Shown here one piece after another: positions 1 to 8,760 of a DNA stretch of 20,211 nucleotides. Numbering within the stretch: position 1 is the stretch's first letter; each line of letters opens with the position of its first letter. This DNA is from F23-D06 sp002392325 (GTDB taxonomy: Bacteria; Bacteroidota; Bacteroidia; Bacteroidales; WCHB1-69). The stretch lies in the NCBI GenBank assembly GCA_946624065.1, contig CAMORT010000043.1:1-20211 (forward strand), written 5' to 3'. Below the pieces are notes generated by a model. It ran no database searches and was not told where the DNA came from. It saw only the letters and a list, made by a program, of their open reading frames with translations. The translations under genes and the position numbers were made by a program.

Positions 1-2655
1 AGCTCTTATGCGCGCCAGGTTATGGGCAAGATGCGCAAACCGGAGGTGAAATCCATTATGGGCATTCCTCCTGCCATCGCTATCCAACAGCGGACCATGT
101 CGCACAATCCGCGCTCAACCGTGGGGACCGTGACCGAGATCTATGAGTATCTGAAACTGCTTTTCGCCCATATCGGCCATACATATTCGCCTGTGAGCGG
201 CAAGGAGGTGCGCCGCGACCATGTGGTGGATGTGATCCATTATGTGGAGAAGATACCCGAGGGGAAACGCGTATATCTGCTGGCCCCCGTGGTAATCCCT
301 TCCGGAAGAACACTGAAAGAACAACTGGCCATATTGAAACAACAGGGATTCAGCAGGGTGGTGTACAACCGGAAACTTGCTGAAATAGACGATTTTCTGA
401 ATGGGAAGAAGGCCAACCGCGCCTCTGAGATGTTTGTCCTCATCGACCGTTTTAAGTCGGAAAACATAACCGCCAATATCGCCCGACTGACCGATTCCAT
501 CCAAGTGGCCTTTTCGGAAGGAAAAGGCGTGTGCGTAGTGCATACCGAAGGGGAATCCTCGGTGATGCAGAAAACCTTCAGCAATCTGTTTGCCATGGAT
601 GGCATTTCATTCGAGGAACCTTCCGTGAATCTTTTCAGTTTTAACAACCCGTATGGGGCATGTAAGATGTGCTCCGGAACCGGCGTGGTTGAAGGTGTGG
701 ACGCTGATCTTGTTTTCCCCGACCGTTCTCTCTCTGTGGCCGAAGATGCCGTGGCATGCTGGCATGGGGATGTGCTGAGTGAATGGAAGACTTACTTTAT
801 GAAACAGGCCTCCAAATTGGATTTTCCTGTTCATAGGGCAATTGACGACCTTACCGAGGATGAGTTCAATCTGCTGTGGTATGGCGATAAGAAACATAAA
901 GTGGAGGGCATAACCCAGTTTTTCGAGTATGTGGCTTCCCGTACTTATAAGATACAGTACCGAGTGCTCCAGAGCCGTTATCGTGGAAGGGAGATATGCC
1001 CCGAATGCCATGGAGCCCGTCTGAGAAAAGAGGCACAATATGTGAAGGTGAATGGGAAGACGATCATGGAGTTGCTTCACATGCCGGTGTCACAATTGAA
1101 AAACTATTTCGAGCATTTTAAATACGGCTCCGCCAGCGAGCGGGAAGTCGCTCAGAAAATTGTGGAGGAACTCACCAACCGGGTTACTTTGCTGAATGAT
1201 GTGGGGTTAGGATACCTTACTCTTGATCGTACCGCCGGCACGCTTTCGGGCGGTGAGACGCAGCGTATCAATCTGGCCACATCCCTGGGAAGCAGTTTGG
1301 TGGGCTCGCTCTATATTCTCGACGAACCTAGCATCGGCCTTCACCCTCGGGATACGGAAAACCTGATTCGGGTGCTGAAACGCCTGCGTGACATTGGGAA
1401 TACAGTGGTGATCGTGGAACATGATGAATCCATAATCCGTGCGGCGGATTATATTATTGATATCGGACCGCGTGCCGGACAGTTCGGAGGCGAAGTGGTG
1501 TTTAGCGGCACCTTTGATCAGCTGATGAAGAAAACAGACGACCTTACCGCGGATTATCTGCGCGGTATGGAAGGCGGTTATCCCGAAGACATTTGCCGCT
1601 CCATTCCAGTGCCCACACATCGTCGCCGCTGGCGCAATTATATTGAAATCATAGGCGCGAAAGCCAATAACCTGAAGAATATTGATGTTAAGATTCCACT
1701 GCAGTGCTTTACCGCCATCACGGGCGTGAGCGGTTCGGGAAAGAGTACCTTGGTGAATAACATACTCTATCTGGGACTTTTGCGACTGCTGGACAAGTCG
1801 GGCGACAAGCCAGGATCATTCTCCCGTATCGACGCTGATCTGACCAAAGTGAACGAGGTGGTTCTGGTGGACCAAACCCCGATAGGGCGCTCCACACGCT
1901 CCAATCCGGTGACCTATGTTAAGGCGTACGACTATATCCGCGAACTGTTCGCTTCGCAACCGCTGTCGAAACAACGCAACTATAAACCCAGTTTCTTCTC
2001 GTTTAATGTGGCTGGTGGCCGTTGCGAAGAGTGCGAAGGTGAGGGCGTGATACATATTAACATGCAGTTTATGGCTGATGTGGAATTGGTATGTCCCTCC
2101 TGCGGCGGCAGCCGTTTCCGTGAAGAGGCGCTGGATGTGAAAGTGAAAGACAAAACCATTACCGATATTCTGAGCATGACCATCGACCAGGCGATTGACT
2201 TCTTCCGTTCACTGCCGGTTACCGACACGACTAAAAACATACTCAAACGCCTCGCGCCACTGCAGGATGTGGGTTTGGGATACCTGGTTATGGGTCAGAA
2301 TTCCTCCACATTGTCCGGTGGCGAGGCTCAGCGCGTGAAACTGGCTTATTTCCTCTCCCTTGAGGATGACCAGCAATACAAACTTTTCCTCTTTGATGAA
2401 CCTACTACGGGTCTGCATTTCCACGATATCAATAAATTGTACAAAGCGTTTAATCGGTTGATCGAACGCAACAATTCTGTAGTGGTGATTGAGCACAACC
2501 TGGAATTGATAAAATGTGCCGATTGGATTATTGATATGGGACCGGAAGGAGGCGATGAGGGTGGCCGTATTGTTTTTGAGGGAACTCCCGAGAAACTGAT
2601 TGAACGCAAACGCTCACATACGGCCCAGGTGCTGTATCATACATTGGTCAGATAA
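1..2655 (+). CDS. uvrA: UvrA, excinuclease ABC subunit A (5' end missing)
   Basis: Damage-recognition ATPase of nucleotide excision repair, acting on DNA with UvrB. The frame is open to base 1 and already reads SSYARQVMGK, a conserved stretch near residue 50-60 of UvrA, so the start lies outside the window and the ATG at 22 is internal. Both ABC halves are visible: signature LSGGETQR near 1240-1265 followed by LDEPSIGLHP; the second Walker A GVSGSGKST near 1722-1752; second signature LSGGEAQR near 2311-2335 followed by FDEPTTGLH. The C-terminal DNA-binding zinc module is complete (CEEC near 2020-2035 and CPSC near 2092-2105). In the N-terminal half only the second cysteine pair of the usual zinc module remains (CKMC at 661-672); phenylalanine-rich residues stand where the first pair is expected. 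I believe this is common in Bacteroidota UvrA and not damage. The end (VVVIEHNLELIKCADWIIDM, then a short tail) is normal. No terminator is obvious after the stop. Confidence 0.95.
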   Translation, partial: SSYARQVMGKMRKPEVKSIMGIPPAIAIQQRTMSHNPRSTVGTVTEIYEYLKLLFAHIGHTYSPVSGKEVRRDHVVDVIHYVEKIPEGKRVYLLAPVVIPSGRTLKEQLAILKQQGFSRVVYNRKLAEIDDFLNGKKANRASEMFVLIDRFKSENITANIARLTDSIQVAFSEGKGVCVVHTEGESSVMQKTFSNLFAMDGISFEEPSVNLFSFNNPYGACKMCSGTGVVEGVDADLVFPDRSLSVAEDAVACWHGDVLSEWKTYFMKQASKLDFPVHRAIDDLTEDEFNLLWYGDKKHKVEGITQFFEYVASRTYKIQYRVLQSRYRGREICPECHGARLRKEAQYVKVNGKTIMELLHMPVSQLKNYFEHFKYGSASEREVAQKIVEELTNRVTLLNDVGLGYLTLDRTAGTLSGGETQRINLATSLGSSLVGSLYILDEPSIGLHPRDTENLIRVLKRLRDIGNTVVIVEHDESIIRAADYIIDIGPRAGQFGGEVVFSGTFDQLMKKTDDLTADYLRGMEGGYPEDICRSIPVPTHRRRWRNYIEIIGAKANNLKNIDVKIPLQCFTAITGVSGSGKSTLVNNILYLGLLRLLDKSGDKPGSFSRIDADLTKVNEVVLVDQTPIGRSTRSNPVTYVKAYDYIRELFASQPLSKQRNYKPSFFSFNVAGGRCEECEGEGVIHINMQFMADVELVCPSCGGSRFREEALDVKVKDKTITDILSMTIDQAIDFFRSLPVTDTTKNILKRLAPLQDVGLGYLVMGQNSSTLSGGEAQRVKLAYFLSLEDDQQYKLFLFDEPTTGLHFHDINKLYKAFNRLIERNNSVVVIEHNLELIKCADWIIDMGPEGGDEGGRIVFEGTPEKLIERKRSHTAQVLYHTLVR

Positions 2656-2740
2656 GACATAGTTGCGTGTCCTTTATTCCTGTTTTTTGGGGTATATACT
2701 GAAAGACCGGTGAAAGAGTGGCGGATTCCAAAAAATAGTG

Positions 2741-2748
2741 TATATTTG
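2741..2748 (+). promoter_or_regulatory. Bacteroidota-type -7 box for the M13 peptidase gene
   Basis: TATATTTG fits the Bacteroidota -7 consensus TAnnTTTG and lies about 60 bases before the ATG at 2809. No good -33 TTTG is seen at the expected spacing, so the call rests on one box. It argues against the upstream in-frame GTG at 2710, which would precede the promoter. Confidence 0.5.
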
Positions 2749-2808
2749 CCCTTCCCCGCCAAAGGGGTGTTTTTATTTTTTAAAATATTGGTAATTAATA
2801 ACATAAGT

Positions 2809-4869
2809 ATGAAAAAGTATATCGTCTTCACGATGTGTGTGGCAATCTTTTTTGTCATTTTTACAAGTTCAAAACCTATGGCAACTAAAGCGAAACCTAA
2901 AAAGAACAAATCCGGTGTCACGATGACCAATCTTGACAAATCAGTGAAACCGACGGCAGACTTCTATCAGTATGCCTGCGGCGGTTGGATGAAACTCAAT
3001 CCTCTGGGACCTGAATATTCCCGTTACGGCAGTTTCGATGTGCTTGGGGAGAACAATCAAAAACAGTTGAAAGATCTGGTGCAGAAACTCTCCGCCCAGA
3101 AAAATCCTGCGGGCAGTATTGAACAAAAAGTGGGTGACCTCTATAAAATAGGTATGGATACCCTGACATTGGAAAAACAGGGCGCGCAACCCATCCAGGC
3201 GGAACTGAAGGATATTGCCGCTCTCAACCGTGAGGGCATCACCAGGAAATTGGCTATGATGTCGTTGGAAGGCCTGAACCCGTTCTTCGGACTTTTCGGC
3301 TCTTCCGATCCCGATAACAGTGACATGACCATCGCCTATTTGTGGCAGACAGGTCTGGGTATCGGTGACCGTGATTACTATCTGGAGGCAGATCAGCAGA
3401 ATATCCGTGACGAATATGTGAACCTGATGACCAAGATGTTCCAGATCTCCGGCTACAGCAAGTTGGCGAACTTCCAAGGCCGTGAGAAATCCATGGCTCA
3501 GCGAGTGCTGGCACTGGAAACCATGATGGCCAAGAACTTTGTTGACAAGGTGACCCTTCGCGATCCTTATCAGACCATTCATAAATGCACTCCAGTGGAA
3601 TTTCAGAATATGATACCCGCTATCGATGTGAATGAGTATCTGAATGTGTTGAATCTGAAAAATATTGATACAGTGAATGTTGGCCAGCCGACCTACTTTG
3701 CCGGTTTGAACAATATCCTTTCCGTAGCTGATATGGAGGTGATTCGTGCCTACATGGCATGGAATGTGATTGATGCCGCCGCATCCTATTTGAGTGAGGA
3801 GTTCGTGAATACCAATTTTGATTTTTACGGCAAAATTCTTTCCGGCAAACAGGAAAACCGCCCGCGTTGGAAACGCGTGATTGGTACAGTGGATGGTTGC
3901 TTGGGCGAAGCCCTCGGCCAGATGTATGTGAAGACCTACTTCCCTGCAGAGGCCAAGACCCGTATGGAACAACTGGTCCGCAATTTGCAGTGGGCTCTCG
4001 GTGAGCGCATCAAGGCTTCCACCTGGATGACTGATGTGACCAAAAAGAACGCACTGGACAAACTGGCCGCTTTCCATGTTAAAATCGGTTATCCGGACAA
4101 ATGGAGAGACTATAGCGCCTTGAATATCCAGAACGACAGTTATTATGAGAATGTGCTCCGCGCCCGCCGCTTTGAGAGCGCATACCGTTTGTCTAAGATC
4201 GGCAAACCTGTTGACAAGGATGAATGGCAAATGACCCCGCAAACGGTGAACGCCTACTACGATCCCAGCACCAACGAGATCTGCTTCCCCGCAGGCATCC
4301 TCCAACCGCCGTTCTTTGATATGAATGCCGACGATGCCGCTAACTATGGCGCTATTGGTGTGGTGATTGGCCACGAGATGACACACGGATTTGATGACCA
4401 GGGCCGCAATTATGACCTGAAAGGCAACCTTACCGACTGGTGGACCGCTCAAGATGCTGAGGCCTTCAAAGATAGAGCGCAACTGATTGTTGACCATTTC
4501 AACAATATTGAGGTGGCCCCTGGTGTGCATGGTAACGGTTCGTTCACTTTGGGTGAGAATATCGCCGACAATGGTGGTCTGAATGTCTCTTATACCGCTT
4601 TTCAGAAAGCCAAAGCCGACGGCGCTATCAAAGGCGACATGGACGGATTCACCCCTGAGCAGCGCTTCTTCCTGGCTTATGCTGGCGTATGGGCGGCCAA
4701 TATCCGTCCCGAAGAGATTCTTCGCCGCACCAAAGAGGATCCGCACTCCCTCGGCCGCTGGCGCGTGAATGGCACTCTGCCGCACATTGACGCTTTCTAC
4801 AAGGCATTCAATATCCAACCTGGCGACCCGATGTACCTCGCCCCTGAAAAACGAGCAAAGATTTGGTAG
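2809..4869 (+). CDS. Secreted M13 family (PepO/neprilysin-like) zinc metallopeptidase
   Basis: Zinc endopeptidase of about 686 residues, the usual size for bacterial M13 enzymes, expected to cut oligopeptides outside the inner membrane. The N-terminus MKKYIVFTMCVAIFFVIF is a signal peptide or membrane anchor, followed by a lysine-rich stretch. An M13 N-domain begins with PTADFYQYACGGW. Catalytic features, numbered from the chosen ATG: substrate-binding NAYY near 481-484, HEMTH with H522, E523 and H526, and the third zinc ligand E583 in ENIADNGG. The C-terminus ends in a tryptophan (AKIW), as family members typically do. An in-frame GTG at 2710 would add 33 residues ahead of the signal peptide and lies upstream of the -7 box, so ATG 2809 is preferred. 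Carbamate kinase follows after 66 bases with no terminator between, so the two may be cotranscribed. Confidence 0.93.
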   Translation: MKKYIVFTMCVAIFFVIFTSSKPMATKAKPKKNKSGVTMTNLDKSVKPTADFYQYACGGWMKLNPLGPEYSRYGSFDVLGENNQKQLKDLVQKLSAQKNPAGSIEQKVGDLYKIGMDTLTLEKQGAQPIQAELKDIAALNREGITRKLAMMSLEGLNPFFGLFGSSDPDNSDMTIAYLWQTGLGIGDRDYYLEADQQNIRDEYVNLMTKMFQISGYSKLANFQGREKSMAQRVLALETMMAKNFVDKVTLRDPYQTIHKCTPVEFQNMIPAIDVNEYLNVLNLKNIDTVNVGQPTYFAGLNNILSVADMEVIRAYMAWNVIDAAASYLSEEFVNTNFDFYGKILSGKQENRPRWKRVIGTVDGCLGEALGQMYVKTYFPAEAKTRMEQLVRNLQWALGERIKASTWMTDVTKKNALDKLAAFHVKIGYPDKWRDYSALNIQNDSYYENVLRARRFESAYRLSKIGKPVDKDEWQMTPQTVNAYYDPSTNEICFPAGILQPPFFDMNADDAANYGAIGVVIGHEMTHGFDDQGRNYDLKGNLTDWWTAQDAEAFKDRAQLIVDHFNNIEVAPGVHGNGSFTLGENIADNGGLNVSYTAFQKAKADGAIKGDMDGFTPEQRFFLAYAGVWAANIRPEEILRRTKEDPHSLGRWRVNGTLPHIDAFYKAFNIQPGDPMYLAPEKRAKIW

Positions 4870-4894
4870 TTTTTCAATTATGGAAAAATACTGA

Positions 4895-4930
4895 CTTTAC
4901 AAACTTTATAAACTTTTCTAACTTTACAAA
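4895..4930 (+). repeat. 9-bp tandem repeat leader upstream of carbamate kinase
   Basis: Four consecutive 9-mers, ctttacaaa, ctttataaa, cttttctaa and ctttacaaa, end five bases before the carbamate kinase ATG. The first and last units are identical and the middle two vary at one to three positions. The array fills most of the 66-base gap after the M13 peptidase gene and contains no guanine. Its position suggests an unstructured 5' leader, but no function is proved. Confidence 0.75.
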
Positions 4931-4935
4931 CTGTT

Positions 4936-5880
4936 ATGACAAACAGCAAACTCGCCGTTATTGCCTTTGGCGGCAATGCTTTACTGAAAAGCAATCAAAA
5001 AGGCACATATAGTGAACAGATTGAGAATGTGACTGAAACATGCCGTTGTCTTGTCCCGATGCTGAAAGCCGGATATCGGATGGTGATAGGTCATGGCAAT
5101 GGCCCTCAAGTGGGGAATGTGATGCTCCAGCACAAAGCGGGTAAAGAAACCTTTGAGGTGGAATCCATGCCGCTGAATTTCTGCGTGGCAGAAACGCAGG
5201 GCTCCATCGGCGCCTTGATTGAAGAAGGTTTCCGTCGCATATTTGCCGAAGAGAATTGGGATCGTGATACGGTGACATTGCTTACGCATGTTGAAGTGGA
5301 CCCCAACGATCCGCTGTTCCAGAACCCGACCAAACCTGTAGGCCCTTATGTCTCTCGCGAGGAGGCCGAACAATATCATGAGGAAACTGGCGACATCTAT
5401 CGCGAGGATCCTAAAGGCAACGGTTGGCGCAAAGTGGTCGCTTCACCCAAACCCATCCGTATCCAGAACATCAAGCTTGTCCGTCAGTTGGCCGACCAAG
5501 GCATTATTGTGGTCACCGTTGGAGGTGGCGGCATCCCTGTTGCTATGCAAGACGGTTATCTCAAGGGTGTGCAGGCGGTTATCGACAAAGACCTCGCCTC
5601 TGCCATTACGGCAGTGGAAATCAATGCGGATGAGTTCTACATCCTGACCGATGTGCCTAAAGTCTATATCAATTTCCGAAAACCCGATGAGAAGGCATTG
5701 GATGTGATTACCATCGAGGAAGCCAAGAAATATTTGGCCGAAGGCCAGTTTACGGAGGGCTCTATGGCACCCAAAATGCGTGCCGCTATCATGTTTGTGG
5801 AAAAAACAGGCCACACCTGCATTATCACCGAGGCCGGCCGTCTGGGCGACGACACCTGCGGCACCCGCATCGTGAAGTAA
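4936..5880 (+). CDS. arcC: Carbamate kinase
   Basis: Interconverts carbamoyl phosphate plus ADP with carbamate plus ATP in the cytoplasm; in the arginine deiminase route it is the ATP-forming last step. The 314-residue length is normal. Amino acid kinase motifs are clear: FGGNALL at 11-17, GHGNGPQVGN at 52-61, TVGGGGIPV near 195-203, DKDLASAITA in the C-terminal half, and the EGSMAPKMRAA loop near 275-285. The ATG at 4936 directly precedes KLAVIAFGG, leaving no room for a later start. Ornithine carbamoyltransferase starts 65 bases after the stop on the same strand with no terminator between, so a two-enzyme catabolic unit is likely. Arginine deiminase (arcA) and an arginine/ornithine antiporter (arcD) are not in the window, so net direction in vivo cannot be read from here. 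Confidence 0.96.
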   Translation: MTNSKLAVIAFGGNALLKSNQKGTYSEQIENVTETCRCLVPMLKAGYRMVIGHGNGPQVGNVMLQHKAGKETFEVESMPLNFCVAETQGSIGALIEEGFRRIFAEENWDRDTVTLLTHVEVDPNDPLFQNPTKPVGPYVSREEAEQYHEETGDIYREDPKGNGWRKVVASPKPIRIQNIKLVRQLADQGIIVVTVGGGGIPVAMQDGYLKGVQAVIDKDLASAITAVEINADEFYILTDVPKVYINFRKPDEKALDVITIEEAKKYLAEGQFTEGSMAPKMRAAIMFVEKTGHTCIITEAGRLGDDTCGTRIVK

Positions 5881-5897
5881 TCCCCAAATGTCAAAAA

Positions 5898-5933
5898 CCT
5901 TACGAACTTTACAACATTTAACATTATAACTTA
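5898..5933 (+). repeat. Degenerate 9-base periodic leader upstream of ornithine carbamoyltransferase
   Basis: ccttacgaa and ctttacaac, followed by two weaker 9-base units, resemble the array in front of carbamate kinase; ctttacaa recurs exactly. The periodicity is less regular here and could be coincidental AT-rich sequence. Confidence 0.4.
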
Positions 5934-5945
5934 ACAATCAGTATT

Positions 5946-6947
5946 ATGGCATTCAATTTAAGAAACAGAAGTTTCCTGAAACTGTTGGATTTCACTCCTA
6001 CAGAGATCCAATTCATGTTGGATTTGGCTCGCGATCTCAAACGCGCCAAATATGCGGGCACAGAGCAACCCCGCTTGAAAGGCAAGAATATTGCTTTGAT
6101 TTTTGAAAAAACCTCCACTCGTACACGCTGTGCTTTCGAAGTGGCCGCTTACGACCAAGGCGCACATGTTACGTATTTGGGACCTACAGGTTCTCAAATC
6201 GGTATTAAAGAGTCCATGGCCGACACCGCACGTGTGCTCGGACGCATGTTCGACGGTATCGAGTATCGTGGTTTCAAACAGACCACCGTGGAAGAACTCG
6301 CCAAGTTCGCCGGCGTTCCCGTATGGAACGGTTTGACCAACGAGTTCCACCCGACTCAGGTTTTGGCCGACTTCCTCACGATGAGCGAGCATGTTGACAA
6401 ACCGCTGAACCAGGTGACCTACGCTTACCTCGGAGATGCCCGCTTCAACATGGGTAACTCTTTGATGGTGGGTGGTGCCAAAATGGGTATGGATGTCCGC
6501 ATCGTGGCTCCTAAAGCCCTGCAACCCAGCAAGGAACTCATTGCAGAATGTAAGAAAATCGCCAAAGAAACCGGTGCTAAGGTTACGGTTACCGACGATG
6601 TGAAGAAGGGCGTGAAAGGTTGCGACTTCCTTTATACCGATGTTTGGGTTTCCATGGGCGAACCTGTTGAGGTATGGAAAGAGCGTATCAAGATGCTCAA
6701 ACCGTATCAGGTGAACAAAGAAACGATGAAACTCACTGGCAATCCGAAATGCAAGTTCATGCACTGCCTGCCCGCATACCACAACCTTGAGACTCAGGTT
6801 GGCCGCGATGTGAACAAACAGTTCGGTTTGGATGGCATTGAGGTTACGGAAGATGTTTTCGAATCCGAGAATTCTATCGTGTTCGATGAGGCTGAAAACC
6901 GTATGCACACCATCAAAGCCGTTATGGTTGCCACATTGGGTGACTAA
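5946..6947 (+). CDS. Ornithine carbamoyltransferase (catabolic type)
   Basis: Transfers a carbamoyl group between carbamoyl phosphate and ornithine/citrulline; a cytoplasmic trimer or dodecamer in the family. The 333-residue protein has the carbamoyl phosphate motif STRTR at 57-61, HPTQ at 135-138, the ornithine-specific SMG loop in DVWVSMGEP near 232-240, and HCLPAYH at 273-279 with the active-site cysteine. These are true ornithine transcarbamylase signatures; many Bacteroidota instead use N-acetyl- or N-succinylornithine transcarbamylases for arginine synthesis. Together with the adjacent carbamate kinase this favours citrulline breakdown (arcB role), though the reverse direction is possible. 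ATG 5946 is preceded by an AT-rich leader without a Shine-Dalgarno site. A strong terminator follows at 6995. Confidence 0.94.
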   Translation: MAFNLRNRSFLKLLDFTPTEIQFMLDLARDLKRAKYAGTEQPRLKGKNIALIFEKTSTRTRCAFEVAAYDQGAHVTYLGPTGSQIGIKESMADTARVLGRMFDGIEYRGFKQTTVEELAKFAGVPVWNGLTNEFHPTQVLADFLTMSEHVDKPLNQVTYAYLGDARFNMGNSLMVGGAKMGMDVRIVAPKALQPSKELIAECKKIAKETGAKVTVTDDVKKGVKGCDFLYTDVWVSMGEPVEVWKERIKMLKPYQVNKETMKLTGNPKCKFMHCLPAYHNLETQVGRDVNKQFGLDGIEVTEDVFESENSIVFDEAENRMHTIKAVMVATLGD

Positions 6948-6994
6948 TATATAATAAATGTAAGGAGCGTGTTTATACGCCCTTATATTTTATG

Positions 6995-7030
6995 AAAAAA
7001 GCAGGGACGAATTTCGCCCCTGCTTTTTTT
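6995..7030. terminator. Bidirectional intrinsic terminator
   Basis: GCAGGG and CCCTGC form a stem around an 11-base loop that can itself pair partly (cga/tcg). The stem is flanked by six A on the left and seven T on the right, so it can end transcription from both the carbamoyltransferase gene (+) and the M14 peptidase gene (-). A second small hairpin (aagg-gcgt / acgcccttat) sits just upstream at about 6961-6987. Confidence 0.88.
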
Positions 7031-7051
7031 ATATCGGTATGATGATAGATT

Positions 7052-8752
7052 TTATTGTTTGACGATTTTGGTTTGATAGATAACCTGATGGTTGTCCATG
7101 ATACGGATGGCGTAGGTGCCAGCCGGAAGTTCGGAGATGTCCATGGTGGAAGTGCCGGCTTCAACCTTGGTTTGGTGAATAATCTTGCCATGGATATCAA
7201 ACATTTGGAAATCAAATTGTTTGGGAGGTCTTACCATGGATGTGACATACAGGAATCCGTGGGTGGGATTGGGATAGATGACAAATGCGGGTGCTTCTTG
7301 TACAGCGATATCCATGTATTCGGGTACAAGTTTTATGTCTTGAACCGTGCATTGGCCATCCGTAACGGTCACATTTACTGTTTTGGGAAGATAACCCTCG
7401 GCGGTATAGGTTACCGAATAAGTGCCGCCCTTGATGGGACGATGGTAGTTGCCGTCCGGAAGTAGGGAGAACACATGCGAGTTGTCCCTGTCATGATTGT
7501 TGACGAATACTTTGGCCTCCACAGGCAAACCGGTAATGGTGTCTGTGACAATGCCCCGGAAACCGTTCAAAGATTCCTCAATATAGTCAAGCAACGCTTT
7601 GCGGGTGTAATTCCAATACTTGTAAAGATTACGAGAGGAGACTACCTTGTCGGAACTCACCTCGAGGGTGACTTCGCGGCAGTTCTGGAAATAGGTGAAA
7701 TAGTCTTGTCGGGAACCGGTGATGGTGTACCAGTCTCCACCTTCTGTAACCCCGCCATACATATCTTGGAAATACCAGTAGTTCTGGCTGTGGCAGGTGT
7801 TGGCAAAATTGTGGCCAATGTGGTTCCACCAACTGTCGTCCGCATGCAGTTTGTCCATGGATTCCCAGGTATCCCAAGGATAGTTGAACACCTCGGCGCC
7901 GCCATGTAAGTTGGCCGACATGGTGAAATGGTGTTGTGCGCCAAATTCCATCATGGCTTGTACTTCCGCTGGATAGTTGGTGTTGTTGTTATTCTGACCG
8001 GCGATTGGGTAAGAGCGGTTCAGGTCATCATCAGTATAATTGTGACGGGTACTATAGGGCGACTCGTTCAAGGAATCATTATGATTTCGGTATGTGCCGT
8101 CCGGATTTTCCAAAGGACATATCCATAAGTCCACATTGTTGACAATGTTCTGCACTTGAGGATCGGAATCGTAGTTGCTGAGAAGATAATCAATGAGACG
8201 AAGCATGAGGTAATATCCGGTCACTTCATCGCCATGCATGGTGGAAGTGTAGAAGAATGCGGGTTTGTTGCCGCGGTTTTGCAGGTCATTGCTGATGTGG
8301 GCGACCAATATCTTGTGGTTGGCGGCGGTGTTTTCCAGTATGGTTTCAATATGGCAAATATCGGGATGCTTGCTCTGAAAAGTGTCCATGGTTGCCAGGT
8401 AGGTGCTGTAAGTGGGGTAGCGGTCCCATGCGCTTACCAATTGTTGATAGGTGTGCGCCATTTTCACGCTGGCTTTGGATCCGGATACGATGGTAAAAGG
8501 GTATCCCAAGGAGAGAAAACGACCGTATTCTTTGCTTCCAATGCACAGCCGCACGCGGTAACAATCGCCATTTTCAGGAGTAACCTTGTCCACGGAGAAA
8601 TCTTTGCAAACCTGTTTCAGCTGCTCTTTGGAGAGATTGGTCTCGACATAGGTTTCAGGCCATTCGCTGTTGAATGGTAGCAAGGAATCAACCTGGGCGA
8701 AAATTGATGTGGAAATCAGTATGAAAAATAAAAAGGATAGAAATTTTTTCAT
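7052..8752 (-). CDS. Secreted M14 zinc carboxypeptidase with T9SS type A sorting domain
   Basis: Exopeptidase-type zinc enzyme expected on the cell surface or outside the cell. Residues 1-19 are a Sec signal peptide (MKKFLSFLFFILISTSIFA, cleavage before Q). After a pro-region, the M14 catalytic domain spans about 100-395: zinc ligands H173 and E176 (HGDE), H283 (NLHGG), substrate-binding DLNRSYP near 243-249, and the catalytic glutamate E364 in EVTLEVS. A carboxypeptidase-regulatory-like beta domain follows (about 397-476, GFRGIVTDTITGLPV). Residues ~488-566 form the T9SS type A tail: YPNPTHGFLYV, FDIHGK, LPAGTYAIRI and terminal KIVKQ. The start is ATG at 8752, only 8 bases after the dapA stop, so it is probably the last gene of a DUF6913-dapA-M14 operon. 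That pairing looks positional and not metabolic. Confidence 0.93.
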   Translation of the reverse strand: MKKFLSFLFFILISTSIFAQVDSLLPFNSEWPETYVETNLSKEQLKQVCKDFSVDKVTPENGDCYRVRLCIGSKEYGRFLSLGYPFTIVSGSKASVKMAHTYQQLVSAWDRYPTYSTYLATMDTFQSKHPDICHIETILENTAANHKILVAHISNDLQNRGNKPAFFYTSTMHGDEVTGYYLMLRLIDYLLSNYDSDPQVQNIVNNVDLWICPLENPDGTYRNHNDSLNESPYSTRHNYTDDDLNRSYPIAGQNNNNTNYPAEVQAMMEFGAQHHFTMSANLHGGAEVFNYPWDTWESMDKLHADDSWWNHIGHNFANTCHSQNYWYFQDMYGGVTEGGDWYTITGSRQDYFTYFQNCREVTLEVSSDKVVSSRNLYKYWNYTRKALLDYIEESLNGFRGIVTDTITGLPVEAKVFVNNHDRDNSHVFSLLPDGNYHRPIKGGTYSVTYTAEGYLPKTVNVTVTDGQCTVQDIKLVPEYMDIAVQEAPAFVIYPNPTHGFLYVTSMVRPPKQFDFQMFDIHGKIIHQTKVEAGTSTMDISELPAGTYAIRIMDNHQVIYQTKIVKQ

Positions 8753-8760
8753 TTAAAAAT

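Noticed and set aside
2710..2808. Longer M13 peptidase from GTG 2710
   Set aside because: It would place 33 residues before a normal signal peptide and start upstream of the -7 box.
2941..4818. A 625-codon open frame on the minus strand, antisense to the M13 peptidase
   Set aside because: It mirrors codon bias of the well-supported plus-strand gene, has histidine/isoleucine-rich composition, and no recognisable domain.
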